A stretch of DNA of 64,000 nt from Flavobacteriales bacterium. GTDB lineage: Bacteria; Bacteroidota; Bacteroidia; UBA10329. The notes under the pieces are model-generated. The model saw only the letters and a list, made by a program, of their open reading frames with translations. It made no database searches and was not told where the DNA came from. Shown here in pieces: positions 48,421 through 58,172 of this stretch (position 1 is the stretch's first letter; the number at the start of each line of letters is the position of its first letter). The stretch lies in the NCBI GenBank assembly GCA_021739695.1, contig JAIPBM010000003.1, positions 1 to 64,000 on the forward strand, given 5' to 3'. Both the position numbers and the translations under genes were made by a program.

Positions 48421-48678
48421 ATGAATATCAAGATAGGGATATATGAGTTTACTCTGATGCCAACAGATGAGCAGGCTAACTATCTGTGGGATAACGGTGA
48501 GTATATTACTCATTCCATCCGTGAAGGAATGAGGTATCAACTGCATGTATTGAGTAATTTCTATGTTGAAGTGACGTACGACAGTACAGAGAACTGTATT
48601 GTTGACTTGAAATCATTCAAAACCTCACGGCTTCTTGAACCCTACTTGTCTCACATTGATATTGGAGATTTGATGTAA
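48421..48678 (+). CDS. Small hypothetical protein
   Basis: The likely start is ATG 48421 (MNIKIGIYEFTLMPTDEQANYLW), giving 85 aa; an earlier in-frame ATG at 48334 adds a basic stretch of doubtful reality. The product is a mixed alpha/beta protein with YITHSIREGMRYQLHVLSNFYVEVTYD in the middle, read in parts. Short proteins of this kind with a DEQAxYLW start occur in Bacteroidota islands in my memory, without known function. Confidence 0.6.
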   Translation: MNIKIGIYEFTLMPTDEQANYLWDNGEYITHSIREGMRYQLHVLSNFYVEVTYDSTENCIVDLKSFKTSRLLEPYLSHIDIGDLM

Positions 48679-48740
48679 CACCAAAGTACGGAAGGTCGCC
48701 CCACGGTATAGGGTTTGTTGTCTTTTGTATATTTATATCC

Positions 48741-49010
48741 ATGAATGTCATCTGCATACAAGACCAAGCGTTCTATGCTCTCATAGAAGAGGTGGTTGAC
48801 CGTATGAAGGAAAAAAGTGGTCAGGTTGAGGATAGATGGGTGAAGGCAGATGATGCAATGGAACTCTTAGGAATTAAGAGCAAGACTACACTTCAAAAAT
48901 TGCGAGACGAAGGAAAGATTCGTTTCTCTCAACCGTACAAAAAGGTAATTCTTTACGATAGGGAATCAATACTGCAATTGTTGGAGAATAATGCAAAAGA
49001 AACGTTCTAA
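48741..49010 (+). CDS. Helix-turn-helix (excisionase-like) DNA-binding protein
   Basis: An 89-aa protein. Residues 28-80 form an HTH_17/MerR-like winged helix: WVKADDAMELLGIKSKTTLQ and KLRDEGKIRFSQPYKKVILYDR, the order seen in excisionases and mobile-element regulators of Bacteroidota. The gene overlaps the next one by one base (TAATG), so the two are translationally coupled. It could direct excision of the island or regulate transfer genes. Confidence 0.82.
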   Translation: MNVICIQDQAFYALIEEVVDRMKEKSGQVEDRWVKADDAMELLGIKSKTTLQKLRDEGKIRFSQPYKKVILYDRESILQLLENNAKETF

Positions 49011-49267
49011 TGGAAGATGAATTCGAAAACCCAGAAGATGGGATAAATGTTGCTGAGTATGAAAAAGGATTTAACCAGGCTTTCGTTGTAGCTGAAGCTA
49101 ATCCAACACTCGCGAAAGACATTTTTTCATCATTAGAACTGGATAGTGATTTTGCGAGTGGGCTGTTCCATGGCTCAAGGGAATTTTTCCGACAACAGGA
49201 ATTGGATAGGGCAAAGGAACTGGATTCACTCCGAAATCGTGGTAATGATATGGAAAGGGGAAGGTGA
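49010..49267 (+). CDS. Small acidic hypothetical protein coupled to HTH gene
   Basis: An 85-aa, strongly acidic, mostly helical protein (EYEKGFNQAFVVAEANPTLAKDIFSSLEL in parts, then REFFRQQELDRAKELDSLRNR). The start codon overlaps the stop of the HTH gene, so expression is linked. No domain is recognised. It may be a partner of the HTH protein in island control. Confidence 0.65.
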   Translation: MEDEFENPEDGINVAEYEKGFNQAFVVAEANPTLAKDIFSSLELDSDFASGLFHGSREFFRQQELDRAKELDSLRNRGNDMERGR

Positions 49268-49299
49268 GTAAACTATTCCTGTTGCTAGACTACAGTATA

Positions 49300-49363
49300 T
49301 TCAAACTCACATTCTATTGCTTTAAGATAACGAGTTTTTCCGTTAGGGCTGCCTTGCCGTTGA
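49300..49363. repeat. 64-bp direct repeat, copy 1
   Basis: Identical to 50314-50377. It covers the last codons of the 336-aa gene (encoding NGKAALTEKLVILKQ and stop on the minus strand) plus about 17 bp beyond that resemble the start of the next gene in copy 2. Confidence 0.9.
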
Positions 49364-50324
49364 CTATCAGAACGACACTGTAAACACCATCAGCCCAATG
49401 GCTTACGTCAATGGACACAGGAAATTCCCCCTGTCCGCATAAGGCAGACACCCCCTTTTGAATAGGGAACGTGCGGCCTAGCATATCGAATACTCGAAGT
49501 TCCGCCCTATCGTCCCCCTTCAGTTCACACTTAACGGTAATTGTACCATCCATACTCGGGTTTGGAAACACCTCCATCCCCCACCTTCGGGGGGTTGGGG
49601 GGCTTATACCCACGTAGTGCGCGCTGTCTATATGGCTCAGCCATACATCGTCTAGGTAATAGGCTCCTACAAACCAATCGTACTCAGGACCGACACCTCC
49701 CCCAATAAATTCAATTTCGCTATTTACGTCTGTTCTAAAATTACCAATGTGAATGTACCGCTCACCACCATGGGCCGTGAACGTGCCGCTCACCTTTACC
49801 CAATCGGTCTTGCTGGTGAGTGGGTTGGCGGAGGTGTTCTCTACGTAGATCTCACAATTTGGCCAACATAATAACTCCCCAAACTCCGCTGTATCGACAT
49901 CGGTAAATGTCACACCGAGGTTGTGCGTAGCATACTCTGCACTATCGCATTGGCTAACATAGAATTCGACATAGTAATCTTCACCCTCAACCAAGGGGTA
50001 CTTCAGAGGACACTTAACAAATTCTCTTGCATCAACAAAGGAAGGGTAATTTACATACGTAGCAAAACCAGCGTAACCCTCTCCTCTACGTGGCATTTGC
50101 ACACCATTAACGTTAACTGGAACAGAATACCCATTATCACCGCAGACATTATACAGATCGGGACTGTTCATGGATCGATTCCAAGGGGAAGCCCAAAAAA
50201 TTGCCCCTCCGCTCGTTGGGCAATAAGTAATTTCCTCGAAAGAAGGATTAGGAACAATGTTCTGAGCCTCCAATTGGAGGCTCAGAATCATTATCAATAT
50301 GAACAATGCAGGTTTCAAACTCAC
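49314..50324 (-). CDS. Secreted protein with T9SS type A sorting domain
   Basis: A 336-aa protein starting with GTG only 3 bp after the stop of the 2107-aa gene. Signal peptide MSLKPALFILIMILSLQLEAQ. Residues 22-235 form a jelly-roll-like module (NPSFEEITYCPTSGG, GEGYAGFATYVNYPSF, YYLDDVWLSHID) of the kind seen at the front of the PKD proteins. A Pro-rich linker (ISPPTPRRWG) leads to the type A sorting domain (VFPNPSMDGTITVKC ... KAALTEKLVILKQ). The last ~15 residues are identical to the giant protein upstream. Surface or secreted protein of unknown role. Confidence 0.82.
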   Translation of the reverse strand: MSLKPALFILIMILSLQLEAQNIVPNPSFEEITYCPTSGGAIFWASPWNRSMNSPDLYNVCGDNGYSVPVNVNGVQMPRRGEGYAGFATYVNYPSFVDAREFVKCPLKYPLVEGEDYYVEFYVSQCDSAEYATHNLGVTFTDVDTAEFGELLCWPNCEIYVENTSANPLTSKTDWVKVSGTFTAHGGERYIHIGNFRTDVNSEIEFIGGGVGPEYDWFVGAYYLDDVWLSHIDSAHYVGISPPTPRRWGMEVFPNPSMDGTITVKCELKGDDRAELRVFDMLGRTFPIQKGVSALCGQGEFPVSIDVSHWADGVYSVVLIVNGKAALTEKLVILKQ

Positions 50325-50377
50325 ATTCTATTGCTTTAAGATAACGAGTTTTTCCGTTAGGGCTGCCTTGCCGTTGA
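50314..50377. repeat. 64-bp direct repeat, copy 2
   Basis: Identical to 49300-49363. On the minus strand it holds the 3' end of the 2107-aa gene, its stop and the first codons of the 336-aa gene. Recombination between the copies would delete or duplicate a 1014-bp unit holding the 336-aa gene. Confidence 0.9.
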
Positions 50378-53300
50378 TAATAAGGACACAATGATAAAGC
50401 CCTTCACTCAATCCATTCAACTGCAAGGCATCAGAGCCACACACCCGTGTATTGCTGTACACCCGTCTGCCCGTCATTTCATATACCATCAGCTCGGCCC
50501 GGTCGTCTTCTTGCAGATGGCATTCGATGGTTACGATTCCTGTTGTAGGGTTAGGGTAAAGTTTAAGTGTTCCAACATAAGCATCGTGCTGCGGGTCAGG
50601 CTCTGGCGCGGCCCGCTTAGCACTTGGTTCCACAGGCAATTCACAGACATTCTCGTAGAATACGATTGTCGTATCCATACTCAATAGCAGTGAACGGGCC
50701 TGATAGACACCCGGGCCGTATTTTAGGGGACACAGGGCCGCCACCTCTCGCAGGTAGCTGATATCACTCCCTGTCCAAGAGCTGTCGTTGCTGAAATAGT
50801 GGTCGACACCAATGCCCAACACGGTTTTAAACAATGACTGCAAGGTGTCGGTCGCTACCACTTTTGCATTCACATCCAACAGATGCTTCTCCGTGGCCGA
50901 GTCGAGTGGGAAGGTCAATTGACCTGCAATGCTATCGAGGTCGCGGTAAGCCGTCAGGTTCATTGTATCTACAAATGCCTGAAAGGTACTGTCCATGGTA
51001 TAGATGGAATCATATCGCAACGCGCGATAGACATGGAGCCGCGCCCATTGGCGTGCCTCCAAGCTATCGACCCCATGGAATACCAATGTGTCGAGCGCAA
51101 TGGCTTTGGCAAGGGTCGGATCAGGACTGCGATACTCAGGAACGGAATCACAGTCTGTGCTGGAAGATGTTCCAGTTGAAGACTGTACTTCAATTTTATA
51201 CAATGAAAGACTTGGATTAACCGCAATAGAAATAAACGGATCAGGATAGAAATCGGTATTCGGGGAGCCTTGAACATAGAAATCTCCGGGCGTCACTGTC
51301 GGGTCGATATTGTATGTATGCCTCGTAAAGCTGTCGTGATTCACCCATAAGTTATTAGACGGCACGGTTGGGCTTCCTTGGTTGTTGATAAAGCCGTTCT
51401 TATGCACGTAGCCGTTTGTGCTGGTGGCCATGGTGTTTTCCTCTATCAGCGCACCGGGCATGCCCCCGTAGTTATAAATGGCATCATTCGTATAGCTAAT
51501 ATCATTGCAACGTATATCGGCAAAGGGGCTGGTTTGACTTTGTATGCCCCGATAGTTACCACTGCCTCCGCCAACAATGGTATTCTTTACAATTTCGGCA
51601 CGGGGGCAGTTTATAGCACTTACTCCAACACTACCGTTACCAAACCCAGAGGATACGCTGATGTTGTTTTCTGCCACTATTGGATTGGCCAGATTCCATG
51701 TAAAGATTCCTGTGGCCATACTCTGTATGGTATTTGGTTGCCCGAGAATACCTTTTTTCCCAACCAGCATATTCGAATTATCATTTGCGCCAAAACCTAT
51801 TACACCGATTCCAATGGTATAGGGGTCGTAAGACATTGTATGCATTATTGTATTGCTACTCAATCGAACCCATTCTGTAGCATCTAAATTGTTGAATCGC
51901 GATTGAATGCCCCATTCACAATCTGTAAACGTGCATCCGTTTATCAGTACATTTCCTGTAGAGGCATGCGTCAAAACCCCAATGCCATCAAACGCTGAAG
52001 ACGCACCAGTGCTACTTACGCCACCATTGAGCCGGGTAAACGATGCACTGGTTTCAACATGCACATCATTCATGCCCCAAGTAAATATCCCACAGTCCGA
52101 ATCGCGGAAAATATTGTTCTTAAATGCTTCAAATTTACGATCACTTCCAGACGGAGCAAAACACTGAACGCCCCAACCTGCATTCTCCCAACCTCCATAA
52201 CTGTCTGCTTTTCGAATATACTCGAACAGATTATATTCATAAAGTGCTACGTTTGAATTTTCTCCACGGATACCCCATTTAGCGTTGGCAAAATGATTCC
52301 CTACTAGATTATCGTTTGCCGTGCCAGGCCAGGACATATCAGTACCAGAAGATACCGATGAATTCTCAATGAACAGACCAACTAACGTCTCTCTTAAATC
52401 ATCACCATTAGTATTCAATTGACTTGTACATGTGAAATCATTGTTGCTGAGAATTGCTGATGTGATATCTGACTTGTCTCTAATAAACACATGGAAATAA
52501 TTACGATCGTAATTACTATTTCGGATGTCCAATGCACCATTACCTCTAAATAATGTACCAAAATAGGCATCCTCAATTGTAGTGGAAGGGCTGAATGATG
52601 CATTACTTTCAACGGTGAGGTTCCCTCCTTCCCACACAATAAGCTTATGCCATAAATAATCACCACAGGCATGCAACCATGAATTCTTTGTCGTTCCATT
52701 ATCGGTTATCGTCAGAGTAAATGGCGAAAGCACCTCAATAGTGGCTCCTTGTGTCAAGGTAACTTCACACCCTTCTAAAGCAAGATCGTGATCAACGGTC
52801 ATTGTTCCTGTAACAGTGAAGTCTTCTGATATTGTCCAAGTAGCACCACTCGTATTTACAACAGGCGCAACGGTAGTTGCATTAAAATCGGATACGCTGA
52901 GATCCACAACGCGATGTAGCTCCGTTGTACCGTCATCTTCATACGCTATGCAACAGCCTTTCAACTCAATGAAGTTACATACCTCCTTAACACCATTATT
53001 GGCTGTGACGAAAATGATCACATCTTCACCATAATAATCACCCCAATCGGATACGATTATCTGTTCGGTACCTTGCCCTGTCCAAACGATCGGGTTGGTT
53101 CCTCCACCTGGCACACCCCACTGCAAATTGGTATAACCAACTGGCAGTTCAACACTTAATGTACAGGGCATAGAATACTCGCATGTGTATTCACATCCTG
53201 TGATACCAAGGCTATTATCTGGAGCAGTTTGAGAAACGACAACTTGATCTTCACATTCAGTCCCATCAGGAGCGGTAATATGAACGGTATAAGTACCTGC

Positions 53301-56300
53301 ATGTTGATCAGGAATAAATGGGTCGATTACGACCTGACCTACATCTCCAACGGTGATACCAAAGTCTGGGTCTCCTGAGAATTCCCATTCAAAAGAAAAT
53401 CCATCAATACTGCTGCAACCTACTCCTAATTCCAAAGTAGTTCCAGCACAAACTTCCATATCGTCTTGTAGCAGCGCCATTTTGACTACTCGAATATTAT
53501 CGAGATGATACCTCGCGTATACTCCGTTAAAGTAATTAGCAGCTTGGTTGTTCCAATTGCCATTTGATAATGCTGGAAACGGATTTCCATTCAAAACCTG
53601 TGCGTCACTATTGAAATTGCCTAACGTTACAATATCCTGTCCGCCAACTGTAGGAGTAATCACACCATCCATTGTTTCCCAGGTGGTGCCTATGTTGTTT
53701 GGATTAGTTGCCACAATAGCATGGGTTTCAGGATAGAATCCTGGAACAATCAAACCATTTGACACATTTAATGAGTATATCGGAGGTATTTGCCCGATAG
53801 AAAAGGCAATGCCCATACCATTGGTCATCCAACGAGATTGTCTAGAATTATTGCTTCTGCAAACCGCATCGTAGCTGTAGTAATAACAAGTTCCTGCTTC
53901 TAATGGTTCTTTAAGTTTTGTGCCAATATATTCCCTCCAATTTGGCGATCTATTAGCTTGACCAAATCCTGGCTGAGTCTTGTATCTGTACGTAACAATG
54001 CTCAAATATTGTTCATTCCCCTGTCCACTAAGGTTATCTAGGATTCCTCCGCCATTTGGATTATTAGACGGATCTATTCCGTACCAACCTAGTTCATTTG
54101 GAAGTAGCGGATTATATCCATCACAAAAAGCTGATTGCATATCTGGGCTTCCCCCAGCAGTAAACCAATTACAAAGTGGTGTTGGGCCAAGATTCACGCA
54201 TATCTGCGAGGTTGTGGAGGCTGTAGGTATGTAATTTTCAAGACCGCCATTACCGATCAGGTCACAATCAGGAAAATCTGCGCATTCAGCTCTTGGTCCT
54301 CTCTGCTGAATGCATACCCTATAGTAGTTGTGGTCAGTGACTGTATCCTTGCGCAGAAACCTTAACTTGTAATCACTTAAAGCTACAAGACTATCAAGCT
54401 CAAGTTTGAAATGAAAATATTCGAAAACCGTATCTATTCCTTTGGTGAATATAGGGGCGGATCCGCAGCCCTCGTAAAGAAGTATGGAATCAATCACTCC
54501 AAAGTCATTGTCGCTCGCCAACCAAATATCAAGGTCTATCGAACTGCTGTCTGGAATTAGCGTTAGCCATAGTTCATTATTATCCATGGGTATATTAGAA
54601 ATACACGTGTCAGAAGGTCCAATAGTATATTTAGGTAACTCACAACCACACTCCATACTACTATCACTCTCCAACACGAACATATTGAAATCACTGACCC
54701 CGCTAGAAGTAGAGATGGTTCCTTTATCAGCTGTTCCAGTGGTGGCCCCATTGCCAAGATCATCCCATTGTGTGCCGTTCCATCCTGCAACATGACGGGC
54801 GGAAAGTGATGGATCCATAACGCAACTTGTAACCGTATCCCAGCTCAACTTAACCACCGGTGTACTGCTTCCTACGTTCCGGGTAAGTGTCCAATACTCG
54901 TTGGTACTGAGATAATCAAGTGAACTCGCTTTGCTAGCATGGCTATTAATCCAGTCACTGTTGCTTTCAAAATACTCCCCAGTAAAGGCATCGGTCACAG
55001 TGCTTGGAGCAGTTATTGAAATCGGTCTATATATCCCGTTGCGTCCCACCGGAAACGTAAAAGCATCATTTCCGATCTTTTTCACCGCGCCTTCCACGTA
55101 ACTGTTGTCTGTAGCAGTCGGTAGAACAATTCCATCATCAAGCGAAACAAGGGCATTGCTCCTGCATTCGATAATGCCATTGGTCAGATACAATCCCTTC
55201 GTAATTGTGATGTCGTCCATCAACAGAACCCTACCTGAAGGTTTGTCAATCTCTAATCGTCTTGTTTCAACAATATTATCTCCTCCTAAGGACAGATTTT
55301 GTTGTCCACTCCCTGCAAACACTAGTCTACCCGTAGAAGTGCCATTGCCAATAACGACATTACCTCCTTGTTCATCGCAGGTAACATCCCCATGAACCAC
55401 AGTTCGCATACTGTACCCCAATACAACGTTGTTATGCGTACTGGTAACTAATAGTCCACCATAAATGCTATCAGTAATTCCTGCCGAAACGCGTATCGGG
55501 CCGGTAGCATCATTTGTGATAACCAGATCAGACATGAAAACATTGCCAGCTACAGTATCTGTACCGGTGCTTTCTTTGGTCAACGCCACGTTATCCAAAA
55601 ACCTATTGTCTGTGATCAATATGTTACCGCCTGTTACATAGGCAGCTCCATTTATCACCGCCCCATCAACGGTCACATCATCTAGGTCAATGGTCAGACT
55701 TCCGATGTTCGGGCCATAGGTTCCTTGCTGCAGATAGAATTCCTGCGCATCGGCACCTTTGTTCAATATCACGCCTCCCCCAGTTCCTTGCTGTGTTAGT
55801 CCCATGATCTTCAGAAAACCATCCGTGTATCCTGTACTTCCGTCAATTACGCCATTTCCACTTGTTTGGATCAGTTCGCAGGTACCAGAGGTGACCGCCA
55901 TGTTCAGATCGCCTAGACCGCTCTTGTTAAGAATGATGTTGCCGTCAACAGTCATCTTAGCCGATCCATTTCCACCTGCCAGTCCGAAACTGGTTCCTGA
56001 AGGTCCTTCATCATTGATCACTACATCCCCCTGAACATAATTATACGGGTATTGATAGGCCAAACGTATCCTTCTTCCAGAAATAGTTAATCCTGCAAAG
56101 CATGAATCCGCGGGATTATTCCCCATGTTCATATTGGCATTGGACGTATTCTCAACATCCACATGACCGTAAAACTTGTTGCCGCGCCACCAAGTAGACC
56201 CGCTGCCAGTGGTCTGATGGATCTTGACACTGTCTGTACACGAAGCGTATTGAACCGTAACGGTCGTGGCGGTCAGATCCAACTTACAGTTCACGGTGGC

Positions 56301-56651
56301 GTTGGTGATAGTTGTGCTATTGGTTGCACTTTGGACAATCTTGCCCGATGTTGTTGTTCCACCGTACATCAGCAGCTGATCATTAACGGTCAAGGTGTAT
56401 CCATCTAGATTCATGGTGCCACTGTTGATACGGTAGCGTTCGATGGTCTTATCACTGGTCAGTTTAAGGTTGTGGGATGCGGATTGAATGACAATGTAAT
56501 CCGAGGAACTTGGAACTCCGTTCGGTGTCCAGTTAGTGGATGTGCCCCAAGCTGTATTGGTCGTGCCGTTCCAAGTATATGAGGTTTGAGCAACGAGCGG
56601 TGTACTGAGTATTGCGAACGAAAGAAGGAGGAGAAGGTTTTTCATGGTCAA
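50328..56651 (-). CDS. Giant beta-helix surface protein with T9SS type A domain
   Basis: A 2107-aa exported protein (signal at MKNLLLLLSFAILSTPLVAQ; ATG at 56645 is an equal candidate). Residues ~22-640 begin YTWNGTTNTAWGTSTNWTPNG in parts and form a long run of short strands like a beta-helix with 'SGNGVIDGS'-type turns. The middle (~810-1090) has a jelly-roll module around GNGGLENYIP, followed by an Ig/PKD-like region near 1100-1210. A second right-handed beta-helix (about 1330-1790) has turns such as NNIFRDSDCGIFTW. The C-terminus (LYPNPTTGIVTIEC ... KAALTEKLVILKQ) is a type A sorting domain. Probably a large adhesin or polysaccharide-binding protein. Confidence 0.88.
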   Translation of the reverse strand: MTMKNLLLLLSFAILSTPLVAQTSYTWNGTTNTAWGTSTNWTPNGVPSSSDYIVIQSASHNLKLTSDKTIERYRINSGTMNLDGYTLTVNDQLLMYGGTTTSGKIVQSATNSTTITNATVNCKLDLTATTVTVQYASCTDSVKIHQTTGSGSTWWRGNKFYGHVDVENTSNANMNMGNNPADSCFAGLTISGRRIRLAYQYPYNYVQGDVVINDEGPSGTSFGLAGGNGSAKMTVDGNIILNKSGLGDLNMAVTSGTCELIQTSGNGVIDGSTGYTDGFLKIMGLTQQGTGGGVILNKGADAQEFYLQQGTYGPNIGSLTIDLDDVTVDGAVINGAAYVTGGNILITDNRFLDNVALTKESTGTDTVAGNVFMSDLVITNDATGPIRVSAGITDSIYGGLLVTSTHNNVVLGYSMRTVVHGDVTCDEQGGNVVIGNGTSTGRLVFAGSGQQNLSLGGDNIVETRRLEIDKPSGRVLLMDDITITKGLYLTNGIIECRSNALVSLDDGIVLPTATDNSYVEGAVKKIGNDAFTFPVGRNGIYRPISITAPSTVTDAFTGEYFESNSDWINSHASKASSLDYLSTNEYWTLTRNVGSSTPVVKLSWDTVTSCVMDPSLSARHVAGWNGTQWDDLGNGATTGTADKGTISTSSGVSDFNMFVLESDSSMECGCELPKYTIGPSDTCISNIPMDNNELWLTLIPDSSSIDLDIWLASDNDFGVIDSILLYEGCGSAPIFTKGIDTVFEYFHFKLELDSLVALSDYKLRFLRKDTVTDHNYYRVCIQQRGPRAECADFPDCDLIGNGGLENYIPTASTTSQICVNLGPTPLCNWFTAGGSPDMQSAFCDGYNPLLPNELGWYGIDPSNNPNGGGILDNLSGQGNEQYLSIVTYRYKTQPGFGQANRSPNWREYIGTKLKEPLEAGTCYYYSYDAVCRSNNSRQSRWMTNGMGIAFSIGQIPPIYSLNVSNGLIVPGFYPETHAIVATNPNNIGTTWETMDGVITPTVGGQDIVTLGNFNSDAQVLNGNPFPALSNGNWNNQAANYFNGVYARYHLDNIRVVKMALLQDDMEVCAGTTLELGVGCSSIDGFSFEWEFSGDPDFGITVGDVGQVVIDPFIPDQHAGTYTVHITAPDGTECEDQVVVSQTAPDNSLGITGCEYTCEYSMPCTLSVELPVGYTNLQWGVPGGGTNPIVWTGQGTEQIIVSDWGDYYGEDVIIFVTANNGVKEVCNFIELKGCCIAYEDDGTTELHRVVDLSVSDFNATTVAPVVNTSGATWTISEDFTVTGTMTVDHDLALEGCEVTLTQGATIEVLSPFTLTITDNGTTKNSWLHACGDYLWHKLIVWEGGNLTVESNASFSPSTTIEDAYFGTLFRGNGALDIRNSNYDRNYFHVFIRDKSDITSAILSNNDFTCTSQLNTNGDDLRETLVGLFIENSSVSSGTDMSWPGTANDNLVGNHFANAKWGIRGENSNVALYEYNLFEYIRKADSYGGWENAGWGVQCFAPSGSDRKFEAFKNNIFRDSDCGIFTWGMNDVHVETSASFTRLNGGVSSTGASSAFDGIGVLTHASTGNVLINGCTFTDCEWGIQSRFNNLDATEWVRLSSNTIMHTMSYDPYTIGIGVIGFGANDNSNMLVGKKGILGQPNTIQSMATGIFTWNLANPIVAENNISVSSGFGNGSVGVSAINCPRAEIVKNTIVGGGSGNYRGIQSQTSPFADIRCNDISYTNDAIYNYGGMPGALIEENTMATSTNGYVHKNGFINNQGSPTVPSNNLWVNHDSFTRHTYNIDPTVTPGDFYVQGSPNTDFYPDPFISIAVNPSLSLYKIEVQSSTGTSSSTDCDSVPEYRSPDPTLAKAIALDTLVFHGVDSLEARQWARLHVYRALRYDSIYTMDSTFQAFVDTMNLTAYRDLDSIAGQLTFPLDSATEKHLLDVNAKVVATDTLQSLFKTVLGIGVDHYFSNDSSWTGSDISYLREVAALCPLKYGPGVYQARSLLLSMDTTIVFYENVCELPVEPSAKRAAPEPDPQHDAYVGTLKLYPNPTTGIVTIECHLQEDDRAELMVYEMTGRRVYSNTRVCGSDALQLNGLSEGLYHCVLIINGKAALTEKLVILKQ

Positions 56652-56704
56652 AAGGTTTAGGTTCTGATATTTCCTGAGTTGGGACGAGCGTTACTTTCTG
56701 ATAG

Positions 56705-57169
56705 TCATGGATATGTTCCTTGAGCAACAGTGGGTCCGACACCCTGACCATTGACATTACCAAGGCCGTTACCATTGACCAAGCCGTAACCGTTCCCTTG
56801 AGCATTGGCATTGACCAATTTCACCCGGAAGGCAGAAACATTTTCGAACTGCCCTAGACCTATGGTCCATGCTCCGGGCTTTCCATACACATAGGTGCTA
56901 TCGGGAAAGGCCTGCACTTCCAATGGGAATACACGGTCTACATAATTGATAAGGCCATCAGGACTTTCCATGATCACGCGGACACTGGGTGCAGAGAAAT
57001 GAAAGCCGATCACACACTCCTTAGGTGCAGCCTCCAGTGACGAAAGAGATAGACTATTCGCATCAACATTTCCTGCCACATGGTAGGCGATACTCACAGG
57101 TGCCTGGGCGTTTGTGTTGAAGGAGATGATGGCCAAGGTCAACGTGATGAATGAGGATAACAGTTTCAT
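56705..57169 (-). CDS. Exported protein with Gly/Asn-rich tail
   Basis: From ATG 57169 (MKLLSSFITLTLAIISFNTNAQ, a signal peptide) the product has 154 aa. The mature domain is beta-rich (VIGFHFSAPSVRVIMESPDG). The last ~30 residues are low complexity, alternating Gly, Asn and Val (GNGYGLVNGNGLGNVNGQG). It lies 53 bp upstream of the giant gene on the same strand and may be co-expressed. No family is recognised. The gap 57206-57490 holds no visible gene. Confidence 0.68.
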   Translation of the reverse strand: MKLLSSFITLTLAIISFNTNAQAPVSIAYHVAGNVDANSLSLSSLEAAPKECVIGFHFSAPSVRVIMESPDGLINYVDRVFPLEVQAFPDSTYVYGKPGAWTIGLGQFENVSAFRVKLVNANAQGNGYGLVNGNGLGNVNGQGVGPTVAQGTYP

Positions 57170-57490
57170 GGTCAAGTGGTTTTGATTAGACAGCCACAAT
57201 GTCATAATTTTGACCGTATAGAACAGTCGATTTACCGTTACGAGTTATCAACGATCTGACTAGGCGGATATTAACTGACTGTTATGTCGAAAGGCGTGCA
57301 ACTATTCTGTCGTTGCTGGGTTTTGAACTTGTCAGCTAGTGCATTAAGACGTAATGTTTAGGCAACATCTCGACCTTGGATCTGTGAATAACTTTCTCCG
57401 ATGATCAATGTTGAATTTTGTGCTTCTACGTGATATTCGTAGTCTTGATGTGGGATTTTGGAGCTGAATAACCTGGATTAAAACCGCTGA

Positions 57491-58039
57491 ATGGTCACGA
57501 AGCTTCCTGTTAAAAATAAAGAAAACACATACGTCCTGCTCGATGAAGATATTCTTCAAGATCTGAGGGACGATCCTGAGTTAAAGAGAAAGGCTTTTAT
57601 CGAAAAACTTTCTCTCCACTCACGAAGCGGATACGTATACTTCCAACGCTATCTGTCGTACAAGCAGTTCCCTAAGTATGAGACCGTATATCTGCATAAG
57701 CTTATCGCTGAACGGTACTTAGAAAAACCAATCGCGGACAAGAAGCTCTTTGTTCGGTTTATCGATGGTGACCCCCTCAATGTCCAGTTAGCTAATTTGG
57801 AGTGGGCGCAGATGAAAACGATCAGAAGGGAAATGAAGGGAACCAGTTCTACGGGGTTCAGAGGTGTGACCAAAGATCGTGGTCGGTTCAGAGCCGTTAT
57901 CTACGTGGGCGACAAGAAGCATGATCTGGGATTTTTCAGCTATGCCGAGGATGCGGCAGAAGCATACAACGAAAAATCCCGTGAGCTGTTCGGTGAAACA
58001 GGGAGTCTTAATGTGATTGATGGAGGCAATTCTAAGTAG
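57491..58039 (+). CDS. AP2-domain protein with degenerate HNH-like part
   Basis: A 182-aa protein. Residues ~55-115 (VYLHKLIAERYLEKP, VRFIDGDPLNVQLANLEWA) align by eye with HNH homing endonucleases that read LHRLIA...NHIDGN...NLEW, but the usual His before IDG is Phe. Residues ~117-170 (TGFRGVTKDRGRFRAVIYVG, LGFFSYAEDAAEAYNEKS) form an AP2/ERF DNA-binding domain. The pair is typical of phage and mobile-element homing nucleases. Loss of the His suggests a nuclease-dead, possibly regulatory, DNA-binding protein. It lies at the front of the replication/recombination block of the island. Confidence 0.82.
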   Translation: MVTKLPVKNKENTYVLLDEDILQDLRDDPELKRKAFIEKLSLHSRSGYVYFQRYLSYKQFPKYETVYLHKLIAERYLEKPIADKKLFVRFIDGDPLNVQLANLEWAQMKTIRREMKGTSSTGFRGVTKDRGRFRAVIYVGDKKHDLGFFSYAEDAAEAYNEKSRELFGETGSLNVIDGGNSK

Positions 58040-58172
58040 GGAAGAATCAAACCAAGTTCTTTCCGAATAAAACACGACCTCGCTCCCACCTAAGAATGGT
58101 CAGTCGTGCTTCATTATCGTTTGTAGTGCGTTGTGTGTGTATCCACTGCTCCACATATACTAATGGGATTAA

